From assembly GCA_016177705.1 (NCBI GenBank), contig JACOUT010000006.1:124001-188000 (forward strand): a stretch of 64,000 nt of DNA, given 5' to 3'. Source of the stretch: Deltaproteobacteria bacterium. Lineage in GTDB: Bacteria; Myxococcota; UBA727; VGSZ01. Of the stretch, positions 43,803 to 50,919 are shown piece by piece. Each line of letters begins with the position of its first letter. Position 1 is the stretch's first letter. The notes under the pieces were generated by a model, which saw only the letters and a program-made list of their open reading frames with translations, did not search any database and was not told the origin of the DNA. Both the position numbers and the translations under genes were made by a program.

Positions 43803-44188
43803 CAGGGCCGCCTCTCGTCCGGGGTGAGCGACTTGGCCAGCGCTTGCGCCTCGCTGCGCAGCGCGGGCGCGTTCTGTTCCTTCAAGAGCACGTAGCTCGC
43901 GAGCGCGCGCGCTGGGCCGACGGCGCCGAGCTTGGCCTGCACCCGCGCGCAGGCGAGCGAGGTAGCCAGGTCCAGGTCGTCGAGCGAGACGGCGCGCTCG
44001 AGGGCCGTGCGCGCCTCGGCCAGGTCGCCCTTGGCCTCGTGCGCCAGACCGAGCAGCGACCAGGCCCGCGGCGAGCCGGCGTCAATCGCCAGGGCCGCCT
44101 TGGCGAGCGCGACCGCGTCGTCCCACTGCAGCGCCTGGGCGGCGCTGGCGGCGGCGGCGACGAGGGCCCGGGCGTCCATGGTTCCCAT
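43802..44188 (-). CDS. Small TPR protein coupled to the RNB ribonuclease
   Basis: The 128 residues form three TPR-like helix pairs: WDDAVALAKAALAIDAGSP, RAWSLLGLAHEAKGDLAEA and DLATSLACARVQAKLGAVG. There is no signal peptide. The start could be ATG 44188 or ATG 44179. The stop shares a base with the ribonuclease ATG (TGATG), so the two are made together; a binding or regulatory partner of the ribonuclease is a plausible inference. Confidence 0.72.
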   Translation of the reverse strand: MGTMDARALVAAAASAAQALQWDDAVALAKAALAIDAGSPRAWSLLGLAHEAKGDLAEARTALERAVSLDDLDLATSLACARVQAKLGAVGPARALASYVLLKEQNAPALRSEAQALAKSLTPDERRP

Positions 44189-44248
44189 CAGGGATCACTA
44201 GCGCGCCGGGCCCCCCTTTGGCGGGCCTGTCTCACCAGGCGACCACCC

Positions 44249-45793
44249 TCAATTCGAGTGGCTGCCCATCGCCTTTTTGAGCGGCTTGTTGAAGGCCCAG
44301 ATGGCGACGCCGGCGCCGACGCCGAGCACCATCAAAAGCGCGAAGAACATGTCCTTCGACATGGTCGTGTAGAAGCTGCCGATGTAGCCCGACAGCGTGT
44401 TGCCGAAGAAGCTCGAGACGAACCAGATGCCCATCATCAGGCTGACGATGCGCACCGGGCTCACCTTGGTGACGAGCGACAGGCCGATGGGCGACAGGTA
44501 GAGCTCGCCGACAGTGAGCAAGAGCGTGCAGAAGATCGGCCAGAACAGGCTGCCCTTGCCGTCGCCCACCAGGCGCGCGCCCACGATCATGACGATGAAC
44601 GACAGGCCGAGCACGAAGCAGCCGATCGCCATCTTTGCCACCGACGAGGGCTCCTTGCCCGCACGGTTCTGCCAGCGCCAGAACATGTCGAACACCGGCG
44701 CCAGGATGAAGATGAAGAACGGGTTGGCCGACTGGAACCACGTCGACGACGCCCACGAGGGCCAGTTGGTCTGCTCGTCGGCCCAGGTCTGCATGGTGTT
44801 GCCCTGCTGCTCGTAGACCGCCCAGAAGACGATGTTGAGCGCGCACAGGATGACGAGCGCCCACACGCGCTTCCACTCGTCCTGGGTGAGCGGGTGGTGG
44901 TCCGCTGGTTTGGCGGCCTCGCCGGCGCCCGCTGCGCGCGCCTGCAGCGTGTCTGGCGCGAGGAACTTCTGGCCGAACACCTGCACCAGCAGGCCTGCGC
45001 ACATGCCGAGGCCGGCGGCGAGGAAGCCGTAGCGCCAGCCGTAGGCCATCGCCAGCGTGCCGCAGACGAAGTTGCAGATGAAGGCGCCGAGGTTGATGCC
45101 CATATAGAAGATGGTGAAGGCGCCGTCGCGGCGCTGGTCGCCCGGCGGGTACAGGTTGCCGACCTGCGTCGAGATGTTCGGCTTGAAGAAGCCGTTGCCG
45201 ATGATGAGCAACGTCAGGCCGACGAAGAACATGCTCTCCATGCCGAACAGCACGAACTGACCGAGCGCCATCAGGATGCCGCCGATGAACACCGCGCGCT
45301 TCTGGCCGAGGTACTTGTCGGCGAGCAGGCCGCCGAGCACCGGCGTCAGGTACACGAGGCCGGTGTAGATGCCGTAGAGGTTGGAGGCGTTCGGCTGCAC
45401 CGCGCAGGTGCCCTCGGCGATCTTCTGCGCCACGTCGAGCGCGACCGCGCCCTCACCTTCGGTGAGCCGCTTCACGGCCGGGTTGATGCACTTGTCGATG
45501 ACGTCGGCCGAGGTGATGTCCACCTTGGGCAAGAGCGACTTGATGAAGCCCCAGCCGAGCACCTCGTCGGGGCTGCCGGTGCCGTCGTACTTGCCGCCCT
45601 GCAGGGTCTGGCGCATGGTGACGAACAGGAAGTTCACCATGTAGAGCTTCAAGAGCCCGCGCATCCCGTAGTACGAGAAGCGCTCCCACATCTCGGTGAA
45701 GAACAGCACGAACAGGCCCACCGGGTGGCCGAGGAGCTGTTTGTCGGACTTCGGGCCCTGCCAGCCGGGCGGGGCGGATTCGGTCGGCGTCAT
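44249..45793 (-). CDS. POT family proton-dependent oligopeptide transporter
   Basis: It imports di- and tripeptides with protons across the inner membrane. The 514 residues have about fourteen membrane helices and the POT signature ExxERFxYYG as EMWERFSYYG (residues 34-43), where the Glu and Arg couple proton movement. FFKPNISTQVGNLYP is the PTR2 motif, with an acidic NLYPPGDQRRDGAF segment. A soluble insert of about 60 residues at 75-135 is longer than in E. coli homologues. A predicted terminator sits in its leader (45919-45949). Confidence 0.94.
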   Translation of the reverse strand: MTPTESAPPGWQGPKSDKQLLGHPVGLFVLFFTEMWERFSYYGMRGLLKLYMVNFLFVTMRQTLQGGKYDGTGSPDEVLGWGFIKSLLPKVDITSADVIDKCINPAVKRLTEGEGAVALDVAQKIAEGTCAVQPNASNLYGIYTGLVYLTPVLGGLLADKYLGQKRAVFIGGILMALGQFVLFGMESMFFVGLTLLIIGNGFFKPNISTQVGNLYPPGDQRRDGAFTIFYMGINLGAFICNFVCGTLAMAYGWRYGFLAAGLGMCAGLLVQVFGQKFLAPDTLQARAAGAGEAAKPADHHPLTQDEWKRVWALVILCALNIVFWAVYEQQGNTMQTWADEQTNWPSWASSTWFQSANPFFIFILAPVFDMFWRWQNRAGKEPSSVAKMAIGCFVLGLSFIVMIVGARLVGDGKGSLFWPIFCTLLLTVGELYLSPIGLSLVTKVSPVRIVSLMMGIWFVSSFFGNTLSGYIGSFYTTMSKDMFFALLMVLGVGAGVAIWAFNKPLKKAMGSHSN

Positions 45794-45918
45794 TCCTTCT
45801 CCCTAGGTCGAGACCTGGTCGCGGTCGGCGCGGTTGTGGCCGTCATGCGCTCGGGGCTCAAGGGGGGAAGGAGCGGAAAGGCGCAAGCGGCGCTAGGGAA
45901 AAAGCGCTGCGCGGTGGG

Positions 45919-45949
45919 AAAAAAGGAACGACGCCTTTCGGCGCCGTTC
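45919..45949 (-). terminator. Terminator-like hairpin in the leader of the POT gene
   Basis: On the minus strand, a stem with arms GAACGGCGCC and GGCGTCGTTC (one mismatch, 10 positions) and a GAAA loop is followed by CC and six T residues. It lies about 126 nt upstream of the transporter start with no minus-strand gene before it, so it may be an attenuator or the end of an unseen small RNA. Confidence 0.65.
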
Positions 45950-46064
45950 GAGAGCTCGGTTGTCTGCCGCTATCTCTCTCTGTGGCGGCCTGACGCCGCC
46001 CAGACCTCCTTGGCGGTCTGATCACTCTACGCGGGTGTTCTCGGATCCGTCGATCCGCCAACGG

Positions 46065-46088
46065 GCTGAGACACCTTGCTGAGACACC
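46065..46088. repeat. 11-bp direct repeat, possible operator
   Basis: GCTGAGACACC occurs twice (46065-46075 and 46078-46088) with a 2-bp spacer, a 13-bp period, in the divergent gap 93-116 bp before tpiA. Direct repeats of this size often bind dimeric regulators, but no regulator is adjacent. Confidence 0.6.
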
Positions 46089-46180
46089 CGACGCGCGCCA
46101 CATCGCGTCGACGCGAGCAGACGGCAGGCGACGCGCTGCGACGTAGGCGAACCCGTGCTAAGCGACGCACGGAGGTTTGC

Positions 46181-46951
46181 ATGGCCAAGCGCGTTCCCTT
46201 CGTCTGCGGAAACTGGAAGATGCACCACGGCGTCGAGGCGACGCGCAAGCAGGTGCGGGCGCTCGTCGAGGGCATCGGGCGCCTCCAAGGCAAGGTCGAG
46301 GTCGCGGTGGCGCCGGTCGCCACCACGCTGTTCGCGGCCTGTGAGGTGGCCCGGGGCAGCCCCGTCAAGATCGCGGCCCAGAACGTGCACTGGGCCGAGA
46401 AGGGCGCTTTCACCGGCGAGTGGAGCGTGGCGCACCTGGTCGAGCTCGGCGTCACCCACGCGATCTGCGGCCACAGCGAGCGGCGCGCCCTGTTCGGCGA
46501 CGACGACACCACGGTGCCCAAGCGCGTGCGCGCAGCGCTCGACGGCGGCCTCGTGCCCATCGCTTGCGTCGGCGAGAGCCTCAAGGAGCGCGAGGAGAGC
46601 CGCACCGCGCAGGTGGTAGGCCGGCAGACGGAGGCCATCCTCGAGATCGTCAAGCCGGACGAGGTCGAGCGCCTGGTGCTGGCCTACGAGCCGGTGTGGG
46701 CAATTGGCACCGGCAAGAACGCCACTCCCACCCAGGCGCAGGAGGTGCACGCGCAGATCCGCGCCCTCCTGGCCAAGCGCTTCGGCGCCAAGGCCGAGCT
46801 GGTGCGGCTGCAGTACGGCGGCAGCGTCAAGCCGGACAACGCCGCGGAGCTGCTGCGCGAGCCCGACGTCGACGGCGCGCTGGTCGGCGGCGCCAGCCTG
46901 GAGGCCCCGAGCCTCCTCGCGATCGGCGAGGGCGGAATGCAGCGGGCGTGA
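46181..46951 (+). CDS. tpiA: Triosephosphate isomerase
   Basis: It interconverts dihydroxyacetone phosphate and glyceraldehyde 3-phosphate in glycolysis and gluconeogenesis. The 256 residues have the family motifs: GNWKMH (catalytic Lys), the catalytic His in CGHSERR, the catalytic Glu in YEPVWAIGTGKNATP (flexible loop 6) and LQYGGSVKPDN with the final VGGASLE phosphate-binding loop. ATG 46181 has a GGAGG box 6 nt upstream. secG follows after one inserted lipoprotein gene, preserving the common tpiA-secG neighbourhood. Confidence 0.97.
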   Translation: MAKRVPFVCGNWKMHHGVEATRKQVRALVEGIGRLQGKVEVAVAPVATTLFAACEVARGSPVKIAAQNVHWAEKGAFTGEWSVAHLVELGVTHAICGHSERRALFGDDDTTVPKRVRAALDGGLVPIACVGESLKEREESRTAQVVGRQTEAILEIVKPDEVERLVLAYEPVWAIGTGKNATPTQAQEVHAQIRALLAKRFGAKAELVRLQYGGSVKPDNAAELLREPDVDGALVGGASLEAPSLLAIGEGGMQRA

Positions 46952-46975
46952 CAGGCGCGCGGTAGACTGATCGTC

Positions 46976-48529
46976 GTGGCGCGTCTCGTCGCGGCGATGG
47001 TGCTCTTGTGGCTGTGTGCGTGCCCCGCGCCGTTGGGGGCGCCGTGCAACCGCGATGTCGACTGCCCGGAGGGGCACTGTGAGCAGGGCCGCTGTGTGGC
47101 GGGCCCCGACCCTCACGACGCAGGAGAGGGAGAGGGTGAGGGGGAGGGAGAGGGTGAAGGTGAGGGAGAGGGTGAAGGTGAGGGAGAGGGTGAAGGTGAG
47201 GGGGAGGGTGAAGGCGAGGGGGAGGGTGAAGGCGAGGGGGAGGGTGAAGGCGAGGGGGAGGGTGAAGGTGAGGGAGAGGGTGAAGGCGAAGGGGAGCCCG
47301 CGCCCGACGGCACCTGCGCGCTGCCGTTCTCGCTCGCGGCCGGCGCCAACGCGGGGGACACCACTGGCGCCGCATCGGTGATCCCCGGCAGTGAGACGAG
47401 CTGCGCCGGCGACGGCAACGCCTCCGAGCAGGTCTGGCGCTTCGACGCGCCAACCCCCGGCATCCTCGGCTTGACGCTGACGCCCGACGCCTGGGCGTCG
47501 GTGCTGCATGCGCGCGCCGCCTGCGCCACCGCCTCGAGCGCGCTCGGCTGCGACCTGATCACCGGAATGCAGACGTCGAACCAGCTCACGCTCACGCTCG
47601 CCAGCGCCGGGCCGGTCGACGTCATTGTCGACGGCGAGGATCCGGCTGAGGCCGGCAGCTACACGCTCGCCGCTGCCTTCACGCAGGTGGTGTGCGGCGA
47701 CGGCGCCGTCACCGGCAGCGAGGACTGTGACGGCTCGACCGTGCCGGGCGACTGCGCCGCCGAGGGCTTCGTTGGCGGCACGCTCGACTGCGACGTCGAC
47801 TGCAGCTACGACACCAGCGGCTGCCTTACGCAGATCTGCGGCAACGGCGCCGTCGAGGGCACCGAGGTGTGCGACGGCACCAACTTCGACGGCACCACTT
47901 GCGCCAACTACGTCTTCGAGGGCGGCTCGCTCACCTGCAACAACTGCACGTCGATCGCCACGGCGAACTGCACGAGCACGTGCGGCAGCGGCTTCCTCGC
48001 CGCCAACGAGGCCTGCGACGACGGCAACGTCCTTGCCGGCGACGGCTGCTCGTCGACGTGCACGGTGGCGAGCCCGACGGTGGAGCAGGAGGCCCCCGGC
48101 ACCGGCACGCCCGACAATGACGACGGCGCGCCGAACACACGAAACGCCGGCGACGGCCCGCTCGCGACCAACGACTTCTCGCTCACCCGCTTCAACGGGC
48201 CGTTCTCGAGCACCGTCTTGATCCAGGGCTCGATCGACGTCGCGGGTGACGAGGACGCGTTCCAGATCACGAACTCGACCGCGGGCCCGATCAACGTGCG
48301 CGCCCAGACACAGGGCCCGGGCGGCCTGGCGAGCTGCCCAGGGGACACGGTGATCACCGTGCGTGACGGCGCGGGCGGGGTGATCGGCACGGCCGACGAC
48401 AGCTTTGGCACCGCGTGCACCTCTGTGAGCATCAACAACATCCCGGCCGGCGCCAACATCTTCGTCGTGGTGTCCGACTTCGAAGACAATGGTTCCTTCG
48501 GTCCCTACCTGCTGCAGCTCGACTTCTAG
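46976..48529 (+). CDS. Predicted lipoprotein with long Gly-Glu repeat and Cys-rich repeats
   Basis: GTG 46976 starts a 517-residue protein with a short signal ending LCAC (Cys16 likely lipidated). A CxxDxDC segment follows, then about 29 Gly-Glu dipeptides (about residues 50-108), which probably form a flexible acidic spacer. The mature region has a beta sandwich (110-235), several Cys-rich units of the CGNGAVEGTEVCDG and ACDDGNVLAGDGCSSTC type that are frequent in myxobacterial surface proteins, and a C-terminal beta domain with DxDAF and an ending FGPYLLQLDF like pre-peptidase C-terminal domains. It sits between tpiA and secG. It is probably a surface-exposed lipoprotein of unknown role. 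Confidence 0.85.
   Translation: MARLVAAMVLLWLCACPAPLGAPCNRDVDCPEGHCEQGRCVAGPDPHDAGEGEGEGEGEGEGEGEGEGEGEGEGEGEGEGEGEGEGEGEGEGEGEGEGEGEGEGEGEPAPDGTCALPFSLAAGANAGDTTGAASVIPGSETSCAGDGNASEQVWRFDAPTPGILGLTLTPDAWASVLHARAACATASSALGCDLITGMQTSNQLTLTLASAGPVDVIVDGEDPAEAGSYTLAAAFTQVVCGDGAVTGSEDCDGSTVPGDCAAEGFVGGTLDCDVDCSYDTSGCLTQICGNGAVEGTEVCDGTNFDGTTCANYVFEGGSLTCNNCTSIATANCTSTCGSGFLAANEACDDGNVLAGDGCSSTCTVASPTVEQEAPGTGTPDNDDGAPNTRNAGDGPLATNDFSLTRFNGPFSSTVLIQGSIDVAGDEDAFQITNSTAGPINVRAQTQGPGGLASCPGDTVITVRDGAGGVIGTADDSFGTACTSVSINNIPAGANIFVVVSDFEDNGSFGPYLLQLDF
47122..47296 (+). repeat. Purine-rich tandem repeat coding for Gly-Glu
   Basis: About 175 bp made of 6-bp Gly-Glu codon pairs arranged as imperfect 18-bp units (GGA GAG GGT GAA GGT GAG and close variants). 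The plus strand is nearly all purine with a single pyrimidine every 6-12 bases. All units are multiples of 6 bp, so copy changes keep the frame. Confidence 0.92.
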
Positions 48530-48613
48530 CGAGCCGGCGCCCGCCGCCTGGCCCGCTTCCGACGCGGACAGCCCCTTGCGCTCGCCAGCCCGCGACCCTA
48601 TCCCCTGGCTGCC

Positions 48614-49066
48614 ATGACGCCGTTCCTCATCGTCCTGCACATCCTCGTGTGCGTGTTCCTGATCATCTTCGTGCTGCTGCAGCCCGGTGCGCGCGGTGGC
48701 GTCGGCGCGGCCTTCGGCGGTGCCGGTGGCCAAACGGTGTTCGGTGGCCGCGGCGCCAACACGTTCCTCGCCAAGCTGACCGCGGCCTCCGCCGTCGTCT
48801 TCATGCTCACCAGCGTGTCGCTCTCCTACTTCGTGTCGCGCTCGGGCTCCGTCATGTCGGGGCGCGCACAGGCAGAGGCCACGGACGAGCCAGGGGACAA
48901 GGCGGCCGACGCCAAGGACGGCGACAAGCCGGCGGACGCGGCGCCTGCCGCTGACGCCAGCGGCGCGGCCAAGCCGGCGGAAGCGATCCCCGCCGCTGCC
49001 GGCGTGGCGCCGGTGGAAGCGCCCGCGCCCGAAAAGGCGGCGACACCGCCGGTCGCCCCGCCGTAG
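48614..49066 (+). CDS. secG: Preprotein translocase subunit SecG
   Basis: SecG is the small accessory subunit of the SecYEG channel in the inner membrane. The 150 residues have two membrane helices (about 4-22 and 55-75) separated by the conserved cytoplasmic loop LLQPGARGGVGAAFGGAGGQTVFGGRGA seen in three short pieces. The last 65 residues are an Ala/Pro/Asp-rich extension not found in E. coli SecG but common in this group. The start ATG 48614 fits the family N-terminus. Confidence 0.94.
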   Translation: MTPFLIVLHILVCVFLIIFVLLQPGARGGVGAAFGGAGGQTVFGGRGANTFLAKLTAASAVVFMLTSVSLSYFVSRSGSVMSGRAQAEATDEPGDKAADAKDGDKPADAAPAADASGAAKPAEAIPAAAGVAPVEAPAPEKAATPPVAPP

Positions 49067-49141
49067 TTCGTCGGGCGTGCGGCTTCTTCATGGTCTTGCT
49101 TGATGGGTGCAGGTGGTGCAGAAGCCACGTGCTCACCCCAC

Positions 49142-49226
49142 GCGCGGATGGTGGAACTGGTAGACACACTATCTTGAGGTGGTAGCGCCGCAAGGCATGG
49201 GAGTTCGAGTCTCCCTCCGCGCACCA
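49142..49226 (+). tRNA. tRNA-Leu (anticodon GAG)
   Basis: A class II tRNA with acceptor stem GCGCGGA/TCCGCGC and encoded CCA at 49224-49226. The anticodon stem CTATC/GGTAG encloses TTGAGGT, giving anticodon GAG. The long variable arm is GCGCCGCAAGGCAT, and the T arm has GAGTTCGAGTCTC. Confidence 0.96.
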
Positions 49227-49236
49227 ACGAGCAACG

Positions 49237-49265
49237 CGAGCACCCGATCGGGTGCTCGTTTCTTT
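49237..49265 (+). terminator. Intrinsic terminator after tRNA-Leu
   Basis: A perfect 22-bp palindrome, CGAGCACCCGATCGGGTGCTCG (shown as two 11-base halves), is followed by TTTCTTT. It ends the tRNA transcript just before the convergent histidine kinase gene. Confidence 0.9.
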
Positions 49266-49275
49266 ATGCGCTGCG

Positions 49276-50808
49276 CTAACGAGGCGCCGCGTTGCTCCCG
49301 GCGCTCGGCGCTTCAGGCAATGGCACCGGCATCGGCAGCGTGAAGTGGAAGTGGGTCTGTCCCTCGTGGCACTCGACCCAGATCCTGCCGCCGTGCCCCT
49401 CGACCAAGCCGCGGCAGATGAACAGCCCGAGCCCGAGCCCGAGGGTCGCCCGCACGGCCCCACCCCGTTGGTAGCGATCGAACAGGCGCACCCGCTCGTC
49501 GTCGGACAGCTCGGCGCCGTGGTTGGACACCATGACCTCGACGGCGCCGGGAAGCCGCCGCGTCGACACCGTGATGGGCCGGTCCGGGTCGCCGTACTTG
49601 CCGGCGTTGATCAGCAGGTTGTTCAGCACCTGCGAGACCCGTCCGGCGTCGATCGAGAGCGTTACGTCCGCGCCGTCGTCGAGCTGCACGCGACAGCGCG
49701 CCGAGGCCGTGCCGGCATCCGCCACGGCCTCGGTGATCAACTTGCGCAGCGAGCCGGTGCGACGGTCGATGCACAGCCGACCGCTCTCGATGCACGTAGC
49801 GTCGAGCAGGTCGCCGATCATCACGTTGAGGCGCCGCGCAGCCCCTGCGATGCGAGTCGCCGCTTCCTGTTGTCGAGCGCTCGGCAGCGGCTCGGCGCCG
49901 CGCAGCAGGCGGTCGGCGGCGAGCACGATGGCGGTGACCGGCTGCCGCAGGTCGTGGGCGACGATGGAGGCCCATTCCTCGCGCATTCGCTCCAGCTCCT
50001 TCATGGGGCTGATGTCCTCGATCACGGTCGCTGAGCCGAGCACGTCGCCGTCCGCCCCCAGCACGGGCACGGCGCCGACCAAGACCGGCACCAGCCTGCC
50101 TTCGTCGGCGCGCACGCGCAGCTCACGTTTGGCGACGCTGTGGCGCTCGCACAGGGCGCGCACCGTCGGATGGTCGGCGAACGGGATGACCTCACCCGCG
50201 CGGTCGTGCAGCACGACCGGGTGTTCGCCGGCACCGAGCGCCGCCGCCGCCTTGCTTCGCAGCGTGACCCGACCCTCGGCGTCGGTGAGCACTACCGCGT
50301 CGGGGAGCTGCTCGATGACGCACTCGAGCCAGGTGCGCAGGCGCTGTTCCTCTTGCCCCGCGCGCCGCGCACCGTCCAGCTCGCGGCCAAGGGCGTGGTT
50401 GCGCTGTTCGGCGCGGCGCCGCGCGAGCAGGTTGCCGACGCGCGCGCGTAGCTCGTCGATGGAGAAGGGCTTGGTCAAATAGTCCTGTGCACCGTCGCGC
50501 AACAGGTCGTCGCGCCGCTGTTCGTCGAGCGCGCCGCTCAGAATGACGATGGGCACGGCGTCGAGCGCGCGCACCTCGCGCACCGCGCGGATCAGTTCGT
50601 CGCCGGACAGGCCGGGCATGGCCAGGTCGGTGAGGATCAGATCCGGCGCCAGCTCCAGCGCCTTTGATAGCCCCTCGACACCGTCGAAGGCGCTGACGAC
50701 GCGGAAGTCGCGTCCGAGCGCGAGGCTGACGATATGGTTGGTTGACTCGCTGTCCTCGACGACGAGCACCAACCCCCGCTCGTCCTCCGGCGTGCGTTCG
50801 ACCCCCAT
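49276..50808 (-). CDS. Hybrid receiver-PAS sensor histidine kinase
   Basis: The 510 residues are cytoplasmic. A receiver domain (about 10-130) has Asp61 (LILTDLAMPG) and the switch Lys in YLTKPFS. A coiled coil and a PAS domain follow (about 165-275, from LPDAVVLTDAEGRVTLRS). Then come the dimerisation helix with phospho-His285 (SIVAHDLRQP) and the ATPase domain with N-box NNLLINAGKYG and G-box LGLGLGLFICRGLVEGHGG. The receiver-first order suggests that another kinase feeds signal into this one. No cognate regulator is adjacent. Confidence 0.93.
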   Translation of the reverse strand: MGVERTPEDERGLVLVVEDSESTNHIVSLALGRDFRVVSAFDGVEGLSKALELAPDLILTDLAMPGLSGDELIRAVREVRALDAVPIVILSGALDEQRRDDLLRDGAQDYLTKPFSIDELRARVGNLLARRRAEQRNHALGRELDGARRAGQEEQRLRTWLECVIEQLPDAVVLTDAEGRVTLRSKAAAALGAGEHPVVLHDRAGEVIPFADHPTVRALCERHSVAKRELRVRADEGRLVPVLVGAVPVLGADGDVLGSATVIEDISPMKELERMREEWASIVAHDLRQPVTAIVLAADRLLRGAEPLPSARQQEAATRIAGAARRLNVMIGDLLDATCIESGRLCIDRRTGSLRKLITEAVADAGTASARCRVQLDDGADVTLSIDAGRVSQVLNNLLINAGKYGDPDRPITVSTRRLPGAVEVMVSNHGAELSDDERVRLFDRYQRGGAVRATLGLGLGLFICRGLVEGHGGRIWVECHEGQTHFHFTLPMPVPLPEAPSAGSNAAPR

Positions 50809-50919
50809 GCCATCCCCCTGGTGGAGGATCTAGCTCTGAGCCGCTTTCTCGCCAAACGCTGAGACGAGAATTCGCCAACCCGAACGTTCGTCAGATTGTG
50901 TACCGAAGGACACACACGC

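Larger units (their letters stand above)
45794..46180. other. Intergenic region between POT transporter and tpiA (387 bp)
   Basis: This divergent gap should hold promoters for the transporter (minus) and tpiA (plus). It contains a minus-strand terminator hairpin, an 11-bp tandem direct repeat, other short GC-rich hairpins (for example around 45983-45999) and the GGAGG box of tpiA at 46171-46175. No gene was found. Confidence 0.6.

Noticed and set aside
47122..47296. Possible CRISPR array or satellite-type repeat
   Set aside because: Units are contiguous 6/18-bp codon repeats without spacers and encode Gly-Glu within a lipoprotein.
46022..48733. A 903-residue minus-strand open frame over tpiA and the Gly-Glu lipoprotein
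   Set aside because: It is antisense to tpiA and secG; the repeat keeps every frame open, which creates the artefact.
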